The translations under genes were made by a program, and so were the position numbers. This document shows, piece after piece, positions 18,414-26,848 of a stretch of 64,000 nt of DNA. This DNA is from Aquisphaera giovannonii (GTDB lineage: Bacteria > Planctomycetota > Planctomycetia > Isosphaerales > Isosphaeraceae). Under the pieces are notes generated by a model. The model searched no databases. It was given only the letters and a program-made list of their open reading frames with translations, and was not told where the DNA came from. The stretch lies in NCBI RefSeq assembly GCF_008087625.1, contig NZ_CP042997.1:1426001-1490000 (forward strand). Direction: 5' to 3'. Every line of letters starts with the position of its first letter. Positions within the stretch are counted from its first letter, which is position 1.

Positions 18414-18444
18414 TTGACCACGCAGCGGCCCGTCTAGATATAAT
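18414..18444 (+). promoter_or_regulatory. Promoter-like sequence in an AT-rich patch
   Basis: TTGACC (18414-18419) and a perfect TATAAT (18439-18444), with a 19-nt spacer, 1-2 nt longer than ideal. It lies in one of the few AT-rich patches of the window. The nearest downstream ORF starts 329 nt later at 18773 (or at a GTG at 18551), so the transcript may carry a long leader or be non-coding. Confidence 0.5.
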
Positions 18445-18772
18445 CCGGTTGAATCGAAGCAAGCCGGGCCACCGACATATTTCATCGTAACCGGGCCTAT
18501 GTGACCCTGCGTTTGAAAAAGTCCTCAAAACCGGGTAGGTTGAACGGAATGTGACGGGGCCGGGCGTCGTCGCACCGGCCCGACGCGAGAGCTCGCCATC
18601 CCGGCTGCACGACCCACGCCCGCGTGACCATGCGGGGGACCGTCCCGAAGCTCCGGCGCCGTCCCGGAGGCCGCAATCGCAGGCCGCCGGCCGTGGCGAA
18701 TGCCGCGGGGGCCCGCCACCCGACCCCGCCGGGCTCCCCCGATGCGAGTCCCTGCCGGCCCCCGATGACGCG

Positions 18773-18919
18773 ATGCTCGAGCTCCGCGACAAGCTCCGCC
18801 GCTACCGCGTCCTGTTCATCGGCCGATGCACCGCCCGGGACACGCCGCGGATCAGCGCCTCGTGGAAGAAGGCCTACGAGGCGTACCGGATGGAGAGCAA
18901 GGCGCTCTCCAGGTACTGA
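18773..18919 (+). CDS. Small hypothetical protein, 48 residues
   Basis: ATG 18773 opens a 48-residue basic, helical protein (LRDKLRRYRVLFIGRCTARD ... SWKKAYEAYRMESKALSRY). The frame stays open upstream to a GTG at 18551, but that part is Pro/Arg-rich low complexity with no sign of selection. There is no strong ribosome binding site. The 48-residue part has a protein-like composition and could be real or the remnant of a longer gene. It sits between the promoter-like sequence at 18414 and the repeat island. Confidence 0.35.
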   Translation: MLELRDKLRRYRVLFIGRCTARDTPRISASWKKAYEAYRMESKALSRY

Positions 18920-18921
18920 GG

Positions 18922-19026
18922 GTCTGTCCCATAAGCAACGCTTCCTGCAATCCCCCTCAAGAAGGCGAGCCGATCCCGGTTCTCCCCCTTACGAAGGGGG
19001 AGTCAGAGGGGGTGTGTTGATCCAGG
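18922..19026. repeat. Dispersed repeat family A, partial copy 1
   Basis: Begins with GGTCTGTCCCATAAG (18922 onwards) and continues to TTCTCCCCCTTACGAAGGGGG and AGAGGGGGTGTG. The same blocks recur at 19151-19252, 33514-33690 and 53083-53235. This copy lacks the right arm found in the other three. It contains the local palindrome CCCCCTTACGAAGGGGG. Confidence 0.8.
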
Positions 19027-19029
19027 AGT

Positions 19030-19109
19030 AGGGTGGGTCAGCCGACGGAGTCGGCGCAACCCACCGAAATGCGGTGGGTTGCGCCTCGCAAGCTCGGCTG
19101 ACCCACCCT
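19030..19109. repeat. Nested 80-nt palindrome
   Basis: The outer arms AGGGTGGGTCAGCCGA (19030-19045) and TCGGCTGACCCACCCT (19094-19109) are perfect complements of 16 bp. Inside them GGCGCAACCCACCG (19053-19066) pairs with CGGTGGGTTGCGCC (19072-19085), 14 bp with a 5-nt loop. It would fold into one long hairpin in RNA or cruciform DNA. Palindromes of this kind occur in many copies in bacterial genomes; only one copy is in this window. Confidence 0.75.
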
Positions 19110-19150
19110 GCCCGGGCGCCCGCATGTTCGACTTGGGAGTAAAGCATAGT

Positions 19151-19252
19151 TTACGAAGGGGGAGCCAGAGGGGGTGTATGGATCCAGGCCGAGGCGATCG
19201 GACTCACCCCCCTGTATCCCCCCTTCGAAAGGGGGGAAGCGGATCCGGACCT
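19151..19252. repeat. Dispersed repeat family A, copy 2
   Basis: TTACGAAGGGGGAG, then AGAGGGGGTGTATGGATCCAGG, the invariant CAGGCCGAGGCGATCG core, then ACCCCCCTGTATCCCCCCTT and CGAAAGGGGGGAA. Left and right arms are inverted copies of each other of roughly 34 bp, so the unit is a long imperfect palindrome centred on the core. Starts without the family's left flank. Confidence 0.8.
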
Positions 19253-19393
19253 TCCTCTTGCCGGAGACTGGTCGCGACGAGACGCCGCTTGGGGTACAGG
19301 ACTTGTGGGACCGTCACTGACACACCGACGGGTTGTCCCCGGTTCGGGCGGATTCTCGTGTTTCGTCACGCCTCGGATTTCGGGTTCCATGAC

Positions 19394-19452
19394 CGGGAGG
19401 GCGAGGCTCCCGCCGAGCCCCCACACGGCTCGGCGGGAGCCTCGCCCTCCCG
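19394..19452. repeat. Perfect 26-bp palindrome with 7-nt loop
   Basis: Positions 19394-19419 and 19427-19452 are exact reverse complements (starting CGGGAGGGCGAGGCTCCC), with loop CCCACAC. In frame it would read GEAPAEP and GSAGASPS, strings I recall from spurious ORFs in many planctomycete genomes, which suggests a high-copy mobile palindrome. No T tract, and no gene directly upstream, so a terminator role is unlikely. Confidence 0.8.
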
Positions 19453-19713
19453 AAAATGAAGCCGTGCTAGCGCACGAGTCTTTTCAATGACGAGGAGGCT
19501 CCCGGGGCCGTCGCCCCTCCTCCCTCGGCGATGCTCGTGCCGCTCGCCCGGGCGACGACCGGCCAACATTCTCCGGAGCCGACGGCGCTTGCCGCAATAT
19601 TTTCACGAGGCCGTGAAACCGAGGGGCCCGGGCGGGGGATCGTCTGGGTAAATCATGCGAGAGAGCGCGCTCGTCTCGCGGAGATGCCCACCCCCGATGC
19701 GGAGGCCCCGACG

Positions 19714-20977
19714 ATGACGACCGAGGCCCAGGTCCTCGCGAACAGGCGGAACGCGAAGCTCTCCACCGGACCCAGGACGAAGCGGGGCAAGGCCCGCTCG
19801 CGTCGCAACGGCTACGGGCCGGGGGGCAAGCGGCGCGAGGCGGACGGGCCGAGGGTCCGCGAGGCCGACCCGCGGGGCATCGAGGAGCGGGTGGCGAGCT
19901 TCCTGGGGGCCGCGATCTCGGCCGGCGACGAGGAGGAGGCGAGGCTGCTGAGGAAGGCCGCGGAGCTGTCCGCGAAGATCGAGGAGGCCGAGCGGGCCGA
20001 GGCGGCGTACCTGGAGCGGGCCGTCCGCCGCGCGGAGGAGAGGCGGGAGGCGGCCCGGGCGGGGTCGGCCGCCCGGGCGGCGGAGCTGTCCGGCCGGCTG
20101 CTGGCGTGGGAGGAGTCCACCGACGACGACGACCCATCCGACGGCGCGAGGCGGATCGTCGCCGAGCTGGAGGACTCGCGCGAGGGCCGGGCCTGGCTGC
20201 TGCGGACCTGGATGCGGCTGCGGGGGGCCTTCGAGGGCGGCCGTCGCTTCGACGCGCTCGACCGGTACCGGATCGGCCGGATGCTCGGCTTCGACCCGAT
20301 CGACGCGACGATGATCCCGCCGGCCAACGAGGCCTTCCGGGCCCTCAATGCCCTGCACGAGGGCGGCGAGGCGGCCTGCGAGGCGTTCTTCGCCCGGGCC
20401 CGGGAGCTGGCCTCGGGATGCCACCCGATGATCCGCCGCTCGCTCGTGTGGCGCGCGGAGGGCGAGCCGTTCGGGTCGGCGGAGGAGGCGAGGGCGTTCC
20501 TGCTGGCCCTCGCGGACGGGCGGATCCGCCGGCTGGAGATGCTCCAGTCCGAGACCGACGCCGATCGGGCCGATCGCGAGGCCCTCGCCGCGAGCGCGGC
20601 GGTCGAGCGCCTGCGCCGCGAGGCGGCGCGGATGAGCAAGGAGTTCTTCCGGGTCCTGGAAGACCTCCGCCGGGTCCGGAAGCGATCGTCGGAGGCGGGA
20701 GCGGGCGGGCCCGCGATCCCGGGCGAGCCCCGGGGGATGGCCGAGCCTTCCCCGGCTCCTCCGAGGCAATCGCCCGCCCGCCTCGACCTTCCCCGTCGTG
20801 AGGGCGAGGCGACCGGGAATGACAGGCTGGCCGGTCCCACGAGGCTCGACGAGCCGGCGGCCCAGGGCCTGCCGGCGCCGGGGCCCGCCAATCGTGGCGG
20901 CGCGGACCCGGCGAAGCGGGATCGTCCCGAATGCTCGAGCCTCAACCTGACACTTCGCCGTGGAATCCATGGACGCG
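19714..20977 (+). CDS. Hypothetical protein of the STGPRT-K-GKARS-RN family, stop codon missing
   Basis: From ATG 19714 the protein begins MTTEAQVLANRRNAKLSTGP and continues RTKRGKARSRRN. This opening is shared by a large family of poorly characterised proteins in Planctomycetes and Acidobacteria. A long helical, Glu/Arg-rich body follows, ending near FFRVLEDLRRVRKR (about residue 325). Beyond that the frame is Pro/Arg-rich and runs into a repeat at 20978. No in-frame stop occurs until 25206, far into genes on other frames, so the natural stop has evidently been lost. I end the feature where the repeat begins. An ATG at 19684 is an alternative start. Function unknown. Confidence 0.55.
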
Positions 20978-21180
20978 TGACCACCCGCATGAGCGGGTGG
21001 TTCGGACGGGCGAAGCCTCCAGCCTCCGGCGTCAGCCGGATCGGCGGGGCCGGCCTCGGCCCGCGGGAGGAGCCTCGTCCTGGTCTCGATGCCCCGGCGT
21101 CCCGGGTCGCACCGACGTGCGAGGCTGGAGGCTTCGCCCGTCCGGACCACGATCCGACGATCGTGGCCACCCGTGCATGC
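20978..21180. repeat. Dispersed repeat family D, copy 1
   Basis: ACCACCCGCATGAGCGGGTGGT (20980-21001, a hairpin in itself) leads into CGGACGGGCGAAGCCTCCAG (from 21003). The latter has a perfect 24-bp inverted copy at 21121-21144 (GAGGCTGGAGGCTTCGCCCG...). The pair encloses about 94 nt of unrelated sequence. A diverged second copy of the same architecture is at 33770-33935. Confidence 0.75.
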
Positions 21181-21399
21181 GGGGCGGTGCCAACCGTCAA
21201 CCTCCCCGTGATGGCTCCCCAGTCATTCGGGACGGTGCCGGCGAAGCCGTTCGAAAACCGAGGTCAAGATGCGTCGCGGCAGGGGGTTGCGGCGAGATTT
21301 TCGAAGCAGGCCGCACGACGAGCGGAGCCACGCCGCGGGGCTCCGTCTCGGGTCGGCGCGGGATGCGACGAGGGGAATCGGCCGGCGTGGCGATCCGGG

Positions 21400-22626
21400 T
21401 CAGGGCTTCCGGTTCCAGTAGACCTTCACGTTGTGGGTGGCGCGGCCGCCGGCGATGAGGTCGGGGCGGCCGTCGCCGTCGAGGTCGGCGGCGAGGGCGT
21501 CCTCGCAGGCCATGCCGCCGTCGTCCACCGTGTGCCGGGTGAAGGCGATCGGGGAGGAGCCGGGGGTGATGTCGAAGACGTACAGGCCGGGGCCCCTGGG
21601 GCCGGGGGAGCCGGCCGGGTTGGGGTCGCGCTGGCCGATGATCAGCTCGTCGTCCGGGTCGTCGTCCAGGTTGGCGCACCAGACCGCGTGGCCCCAGGCC
21701 AGGGGCTCGGCGAGGACCTTCCGGTCCCAGGGCTGGCCGCCCTGCGCGGGCGGGGTGTAGGCGACGACCTGGAAGCCGTGCCAGGGCTCGATGGTGGCGA
21801 TGTAGGGCGTCCCGGCGGCGGTCCGGCCGACCTTGATCTCGCTCGCCCCCTTGTTCGGGGAGGCCTGCTGGTTGCCGTCGCCGAGCTTCGTGCGGGTCCA
21901 CCGGCCGTCGCCCCCGCGGTCGAGTCGGAAGACGCCCTCCCAGGCGGCGAGGACGACCTCGTTGCGGCGGTCCCCGTCCAGGTCCAGGATCTGGAGGTTG
22001 TGGACCGTGTGCAGCGCGTCGTCGGCGACCTCGGCGGGCCAGTCCTTGCTCGTCGGGTCGGCCGGGATGTCCAGGACGAGGACGCGGGAGCCCCGCCCCT
22101 GCCCCCAGTCCGGGCCCTTCGTGCCGCGCCCCTGGAGGGGGGCGACCACGAGCTGGGGCTTTCCGCTCCCCTTGACGTCGCCCCAGCGGAGGCGGTGCAG
22201 CGACGGCTCGTCGTAGGCGATCGGGTGGACCTTCCAGGCGCCGGAGGCGTCGCGGCCGAGCCACTGGAGGGTGCCGGCCCGCTTCGTGTCCGGCGGCCGC
22301 CAGCCCGCGCCGAGGGCGAAGTCGATCCGGCCGTCGCCGTCGATGTCGAGGGGCTGGATGCAGACGTTGTCGCGCTCGGTGAGGCCGCGGACGATGTCGC
22401 GTCGGGTCCAGGAGGGGTTCTCGTACCAGACGACCGCATCCTCGGACGCGGCCACGACGTCGGGCTTGCCGTCGCCGTTGACGTCCGCCACGGCGAGCGC
22501 GTAGCAGACGTTGCCGACGTGCGGGTCGATCTCCTGGGCCTGGAACCGGGGCCCCTCGGCCCGGGCGGTCGCGAGGAGCAGTCCGGGGATCGCCGCGGTG
22601 AGGCACGAGAAGACGAGGGCTCGCAT
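21400..22626 (-). CDS. Secreted FG-GAP/VCBS-repeat protein
   Basis: A 408-residue exported protein. ATG 22626 has GGAGGACGCG directly upstream on the minus strand and opens a signal peptide (ALVFSCLTAAIPGLLLATARA). Repeated calcium-binding loops of the DxDGDGxxD type are seen: VNGDGKPDVV, IDGDGRIDFALG, LDGDRRNEVVLA, LDDDPDDELIIG and LDGDGRPDLIAGG. These match FG-GAP/VCBS repeats, so a seven-bladed beta-propeller is likely. Many planctomycete homologues are found with carbohydrate-related or sulfatase genes, but no such partner lies here. A 41-bp element shared with the oxidoreductase gene lies upstream. Confidence 0.85.
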   Translation of the reverse strand: MRALVFSCLTAAIPGLLLATARAEGPRFQAQEIDPHVGNVCYALAVADVNGDGKPDVVAASEDAVVWYENPSWTRRDIVRGLTERDNVCIQPLDIDGDGRIDFALGAGWRPPDTKRAGTLQWLGRDASGAWKVHPIAYDEPSLHRLRWGDVKGSGKPQLVVAPLQGRGTKGPDWGQGRGSRVLVLDIPADPTSKDWPAEVADDALHTVHNLQILDLDGDRRNEVVLAAWEGVFRLDRGGDGRWTRTKLGDGNQQASPNKGASEIKVGRTAAGTPYIATIEPWHGFQVVAYTPPAQGGQPWDRKVLAEPLAWGHAVWCANLDDDPDDELIIGQRDPNPAGSPGPRGPGLYVFDITPGSSPIAFTRHTVDDGGMACEDALAADLDGDGRPDLIAGGRATHNVKVYWNRKP

Positions 22627-22703
22627 CGCGTCCTCCGGGGGGAGAGGCGGGGTCGCCGGGGGGCGCGGCCATCGGGCCGCGCGGATCGCCCGGCGGGCGA
22701 AAG

Positions 22704-22745
22704 GGCCCATCCTAAGGCGTCCGGCTTCCCCGCCGGAAGGGGGAT
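22704..22745 (-). promoter_or_regulatory. Upstream element shared with the oxidoreductase gene
   Basis: Second copy of the block at 13664-13705, with about five differences in 41 bp. It lies 78-119 nt upstream of the FG-GAP start on the minus strand, and about 100 nt upstream of the zinc-ribbon gene on the plus strand. TTACGAT at 22746-22752 next to it is a possible plus-strand -10 box. Confidence 0.4.
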
Positions 22746-22847
22746 GTTACGATGCCAGTCGCGAACAACGGGCGGAGGCCGACTCCCGCGGGGGGCGGCC
22801 CTTGCGCCGGGGCGGCGGCGGCGAGGATCGCGGACGGGAGGTGAATC

Positions 22848-23351
22848 GTGGCGGCCGAGGTCATCGTCCATCCCCCCTATACCTGCCCGGCCTGCGGCGA
22901 GCGGCTGGAGGCCGCCGCCCCGGGCTGGTCCGGGTGGCTGCTCTGCCCTCGCTGCGGCAGCCCGGGCCTGCCGCCGGCGGGCGTCCGCATCGCCGCCCCC
23001 TCCGGCCCGCCGGCGCCGGCCCCCGGGGGCACGAACGGCCCCGCCCCGGCGGAGGACGCGGGGGCACCCGCGTCGCCCCTGCCCTTGCCCCTGCCGAGGG
23101 ATGGTGCGTCGTCGCGGCCGGCCCGGCCGAGGCCCCGCCGGCCGGCGAGGGCGATCGGCACGGCCCGCTGGATCGGCTCGTCGGGACTGGCCGTCTCGGC
23201 GTTCCTGCTGCTCGTCTCCTACCTCGACCGGAAGACGCTCTCCATGGCGGTCTTCGGCGGCCTGGCGGCGGCCTTCGCCCTGTTCCTGGCCGTGCTCGGC
23301 TGGATGTCGCGCCGGGCCGCGGCGCGCGAGTCGTCCGGGGGCGAGGCCTGA
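22848..23351 (+). CDS. Zinc-ribbon membrane protein, unknown function
   Basis: A 167-residue protein. GTG 22848 is chosen because GGGAGGTGA (22836-22844) is a strong ribosome binding site. The N-terminus has a CxxC...CxxC zinc ribbon (CPACGE and CPRCGS, about residues 13-46), a Pro/Ala linker, then two transmembrane helices (about 110-130 and 133-155, SGLAVSAFLLLVSYL and SMAVFGGLAAAFALFLAVLG). A common architecture of unknown role in planctomycetes. It is convergent with the protease gene, with a 16-nt gap. Confidence 0.75.
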   Translation: MAAEVIVHPPYTCPACGERLEAAAPGWSGWLLCPRCGSPGLPPAGVRIAAPSGPPAPAPGGTNGPAPAEDAGAPASPLPLPLPRDGASSRPARPRPRRPARAIGTARWIGSSGLAVSAFLLLVSYLDRKTLSMAVFGGLAAAFALFLAVLGWMSRRAAARESSGGEA

Positions 23352-23367
23352 GCGGGACGCCCCGGGC

Positions 23368-24333
23368 TCAGGGGTCGGTGGGCGGGGGCGGGTCCGGGGA
23401 GGTGGGCGCCTGGGTGGCGATGACCGGGGCGTGCGACGAACGGCGGTAGCGGCGGGCGGCGGACTCCGACCGCCGGGCGATGCGGGCCTGCCGGGCCTCG
23501 GAGAGGCTCATGGCGGCGCTCAGCTCGGGGCGTTGCAGCAGCTCGCGGAGGTTCTCGGCCGAGGAGAAGATGCCCATGCGCCGGCCCTGGATGACCTCGG
23601 CATGGCCGATGCAGACGCCGACGAGCCGGCCCTCGCGGTCGAACAGGCCGCCGCCGGACCGGCCGTGCTCCGGGATCCGGGCGGTCACCAGGAAGGGGCG
23701 CTCGGCGTGGCTCTCGTTGAGCTCGAACCAGAGGACGTCCACCAGGCGGCTGTCCCAGCTGCCGAGCTTCGTGCCCAGGTCGATGCCCAGCGACGTGACC
23801 GGCACGTCGGCCGCCGGCTCCTCGTCGTGCTGGGCGAGGCGGGCGACGAACGGGAGGGCGACGCGGTCGCGGATCCGGAGGATGGCCACGTCCGCGGCCG
23901 GGTCCACGGCCGCCTGCTCGGCGGGCACGCGTTGGGGCCATTTCCCGGGCGGGGCCGGCGACTTCTCGAGGCCGAGGTTGTACCGGTGCAGCTCCACCTG
24001 GATCGGCCCCTCGCCGCGGATCACGTGGGAGGCCGTGGCGACGAGGGTCTCGCCCTCCAGCGAGGCGATGATCGTGCCGCTCCCCTGCGAGGTCCCCCGG
24101 CGCACCAGGACGGTGGGGCGGAACGTCCGGTCGTCCCTCCTCGATTCCGCCGCGCGGTCGAACGAGGTGACGGCGACGGGGCCGGCGGACGCCGGCGTGC
24201 TGGGCCGGGGCTCTTCCGCGGCGGCCCCCACCGCGCAAGGGCCGAGGACCGCCGCCAGCCCCAATACCCAGCCCGCGATCGCCGCCCGTCGCGGCGTCGC
24301 CCGATCATCTGCCTGGCGGATCGGAGGACTCAT
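23368..24333 (-). CDS. Secreted trypsin-like serine protease
   Basis: A 321-residue exported protein with N-terminal hydrophobic segment AAIAGWVLGLAAVLGPCAVGA (about residues 18-38). The S1-type catalytic triad is complete: His in LVATASHVIRG, Asp in PAADVAILRIRD, Ser in GRSGGGLFDREG. Spacing is typical for a compact trypsin-like domain of about 200 residues without a PDZ domain, unlike HtrA/DegP. The C-terminal 50 residues (LSEARQARIARRSESAARR then Pro-rich) look disordered. Probably a periplasmic peptidase; substrates unknown. Confidence 0.85.
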   Translation of the reverse strand: MSPPIRQADDRATPRRAAIAGWVLGLAAVLGPCAVGAAAEEPRPSTPASAGPVAVTSFDRAAESRRDDRTFRPTVLVRRGTSQGSGTIIASLEGETLVATASHVIRGEGPIQVELHRYNLGLEKSPAPPGKWPQRVPAEQAAVDPAADVAILRIRDRVALPFVARLAQHDEEPAADVPVTSLGIDLGTKLGSWDSRLVDVLWFELNESHAERPFLVTARIPEHGRSGGGLFDREGRLVGVCIGHAEVIQGRRMGIFSSAENLRELLQRPELSAAMSLSEARQARIARRSESAARRYRRSSHAPVIATQAPTSPDPPPPTDP

Positions 24334-24589
24334 GAGGGATCACGATCCTTCCTGCCATCGGGTCGCCGACCCTTCGCCCACGAGGCCTCCCGGACGCGGC
24401 CCACGCCCTCCGCGGGACGACCACGAATTCTATCGAGGCGGGGCCGCCGTGCGGAAGAGGACCTTGAAGGCCGTCGCCCGAGATGCTCCAATCCTGCGCC
24501 GGGCCTTCGCGGCCAGCCGGCGAGGTCGAAGGGCCCCGATGCCCTTATCCCCTGGCCAGCCCGGCGCATTCTCCGAGGAACTCAGTCCG

Positions 24590-25051
24590 ATGACGTCGAA
24601 CGTCCTTCGCTCCCGAGGATCGGTCATCGCGGCGGTCGTGCTCGCCGCCTGCGCCAGCACCGCGGCGGCCGCCAGGGCCGCGGACGAGGCCGCGCCCGCG
24701 GCCGCCATCAAGGCCCTGGAGGGCACCTGGGCCACCGCCCCCACCGACGCCCTGGACGCGAAGTGGGTCATCAAGGGCGAGACCGTCGAGGTCACCGTCA
24801 ACGGCATGGAATACAAGGGCAAGCTCAAGGTCGACGAGAAGGCCAAGCCCAACTCGACCCTGGACATCGACCTGACCGAGGCCCCGCACGACGCCAAGGG
24901 GAAGACCGCCAAGGCCATCTACAAGCTCGAGGGCGAGAAGCTGACCGTCGCCGTCGCCGTGCCGGGCGGCGACCGCCCCAAGGAGTTCGAGACCTCGCCC
25001 GACGAGGTGTACCTGTTCGAGCTGAAGAAGGACAACGAGAAGAAGGGCTGA
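24590..25051 (+). CDS. TIGR03067-domain exported protein
   Basis: A 153-residue protein. ATG 24590 follows GAGGAA (about 24574-24579). Signal sequence SVIAAVVLAACASTAAAARA; LAAC could also be a lipobox, so it may be a lipoprotein. The mature domain (about residues 38-150) begins IKALEGTWATAPTDALDAKW and ends EVYLFELKKDNEK, matching the TIGR03067 domain, a planctomycete/Verrucomicrobia family of beta-rich extracytoplasmic proteins of unknown function. Convergent with the next gene. No partner gene. Confidence 0.8.
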   Translation: MTSNVLRSRGSVIAAVVLAACASTAAAARAADEAAPAAAIKALEGTWATAPTDALDAKWVIKGETVEVTVNGMEYKGKLKVDEKAKPNSTLDIDLTEAPHDAKGKTAKAIYKLEGEKLTVAVAVPGGDRPKEFETSPDEVYLFELKKDNEKKG

Positions 25052-25120
25052 TCGCCCGCGAGGCCGCGCCGGGCCGCCGGCCGCATGCCGACGGCCCGTG
25101 CCCCCTTCCCCGCCTTCCGC

Positions 25121-26848
25121 TCAACGGCCGCCCGCCCCTGCCCCCTTCTTCGCGAAGACCCGCACGTTGCCGCGTTCCCGGACCGGCTCGAACCAGCGCC
25201 CGGTGATCGCGTCGAGCGCCGGATCCCGCCCCCACACGACGACCTCGTCGATGACCGCGTTGTGGCCGGCAAGGATGGACTCCCATCGCGCCGCCGCCTC
25301 GGGGGTGGCCTCCGGATCGGTCCCGAGGGCGACGAGCTCGAACTCGCGGGGGGCCGGGTGGTCCAGCCCGGGGCGGAACTGGACGGGGAAGTAGTAGAAC
25401 TGGGCCTCGTAGTTGCTCCAGACGATGTTGCCGTTGCCCACGCCCAGCCAGCCGTCCGCGTGCAGGAGGGGATTGCAGCGGAACCGCGACCGGATGTCCG
25501 CCAGCAGGGTGGCGATCCGGCGTCCGTCCCCCACGAGGTCCCTCGCGGCCGCCACCCGGCCGGCCGTCCGCTGGCTGTGCAGGGCGTAGTCCCAGACGAT
25601 CGCGGATTGCAGCGCCAGTGCGGCGAGCACGCACGCCGCGGCCGCGAGGCCGAAGCTCCTGCCCATCCGGAAGTCTAGCCCAGGCACGAGCGCGGCAAGC
25701 CCCAGGAGCATCACGCGCTGCGGGAGATAAGCGCCGTGGCCCTCGCCCATCGAGTCCGGGCTCAGGAGGCTGGCGAGCATCAGCACGGCGGCGAGGGACG
25801 TCCAGACGCCCCCGGCTCCGGGCGCCACGACGGCGGGTTGGCCTCCGGCCGGGCGGCCCCGGATCGCCGAGGGGAGGCCGCCGGAGACCCAGGCGATGGC
25901 CGCGGCGAGGAGCCAGATCACGGGGGCGAACGCCAGGTACATCGGCCTCTGGGCCTCGCCGAAGGGGATCATGTCCCGGACCGCCAGGCTCAGCGGGTCG
26001 GCCCACTTGATCCGGATCAGCCATCCGGAGAGCGCGAACGGATCTCCCATGTTCTCCCAGGCCGGCTGCATCGGGCCCCCCTGCCGGGACAGGTGGAGGT
26101 AGGCCGGGACGAGGGCCAGCAGCGGCAGGCCGCAGAGGGCCGTCGTCGCGAGGCGGCGGGCCCGCCGCCGCCAGGGCCGAGGGCCGTCGACCTCCGGGGG
26201 GGCGAAGAGGGCCAGGTAGCCGAGGGCCAGGACCGTCAGCCCGAGGCTCACGAGGTGGCAGAAGTAGCCGAGGGCCAGCAGCACGCCCACGAGGGCGATC
26301 CGCCCGGCCCCCGGCCGGTCCCGGCCCGGCCACCAGGCCGCCAGCGTGACGGCGAAGAAGATGGAGCCGAGCAGGAAGCTGGTGAACCCGGCGAGCCACG
26401 GCATGTTCGGGGCGAGGACCGCCGCGACGAGCCCCGCGCCGAGGAGGCCGCGATCGCCGCGGACGACCCACCGCAGCGCGACGAGGGCCATGGCGAAGCC
26501 CAGGAGCGTGAGCGTCAGCACGGCCCGGTCGGCGACCCACGGCGAGGCGACCTTCATGAGCGTCGCCAGCAGGAGGTGGCCCGACCAGTTCGGCACCGGC
26601 TGCCATCGCACCGCGAAGTAGGGCTCGAACGGCGAGCCCGGCGAGAACGACCGGGCCAGGATCCACGCGTTGTAGAGGTGCGCCGGGCCGTCCTGGGTCA
26701 CGAAGTAGGGCACCGCCCAGATGGCGACCACGACGGGGCCGAGGAGGAGGGCCGTGGCGGCCAGGGCGAGGACCAGGCGCCCTGGCGTCGCGGTCGCGCA
26801 CGCGGGGCGATCGTCGCTCGGCGCCGAGCGTTCGGCGGGCTCGGCCAA
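25121..26848 (-). CDS. Polytopic membrane protein, possible GT-C-type glycosyltransferase
   Basis: A 575-residue integral membrane protein with about ten to eleven hydrophobic segments, from residue 24 (LVLALAATALLLGPVVVAIWAVPYF) to about residue 410. The first periplasmic loop has YFVTQDGPAHLYNAWIL, with Asp near the end of helix 1, the position of the catalytic acid in many GT-C lipid-linked sugar transferases. A soluble C-terminal domain of about 140 residues follows (RFRCNPLLHADGWLGVGNGN...). I did not recognise the exact family. The neighbouring genes give no pathway context. Confidence 0.6.
   Translation of the reverse strand: MAEPAERSAPSDDRPACATATPGRLVLALAATALLLGPVVVAIWAVPYFVTQDGPAHLYNAWILARSFSPGSPFEPYFAVRWQPVPNWSGHLLLATLMKVASPWVADRAVLTLTLLGFAMALVALRWVVRGDRGLLGAGLVAAVLAPNMPWLAGFTSFLLGSIFFAVTLAAWWPGRDRPGAGRIALVGVLLALGYFCHLVSLGLTVLALGYLALFAPPEVDGPRPWRRRARRLATTALCGLPLLALVPAYLHLSRQGGPMQPAWENMGDPFALSGWLIRIKWADPLSLAVRDMIPFGEAQRPMYLAFAPVIWLLAAAIAWVSGGLPSAIRGRPAGGQPAVVAPGAGGVWTSLAAVLMLASLLSPDSMGEGHGAYLPQRVMLLGLAALVPGLDFRMGRSFGLAAAACVLAALALQSAIVWDYALHSQRTAGRVAAARDLVGDGRRIATLLADIRSRFRCNPLLHADGWLGVGNGNIVWSNYEAQFYYFPVQFRPGLDHPAPREFELVALGTDPEATPEAAARWESILAGHNAVIDEVVVWGRDPALDAITGRWFEPVRERGNVRVFAKKGAGAGGR

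Noticed and set aside
19394-19452. Intrinsic terminator
   Set aside because: No T tract, no gene ending just upstream, and perfect symmetry beyond what a terminator needs.
18922-19460. CRISPR array
   Set aside because: The repeated blocks are palindromes of different families at irregular spacing, not identical short repeats with uniform spacers; no cas genes nearby.
20978-25206. Continuation of the plus-strand frame from 19714 as one giant protein
   Set aside because: After the repeat it runs opposite the FG-GAP gene and across the zinc-ribbon, protease and TIGR03067 genes in the wrong frames. No homology signal beyond about residue 325.
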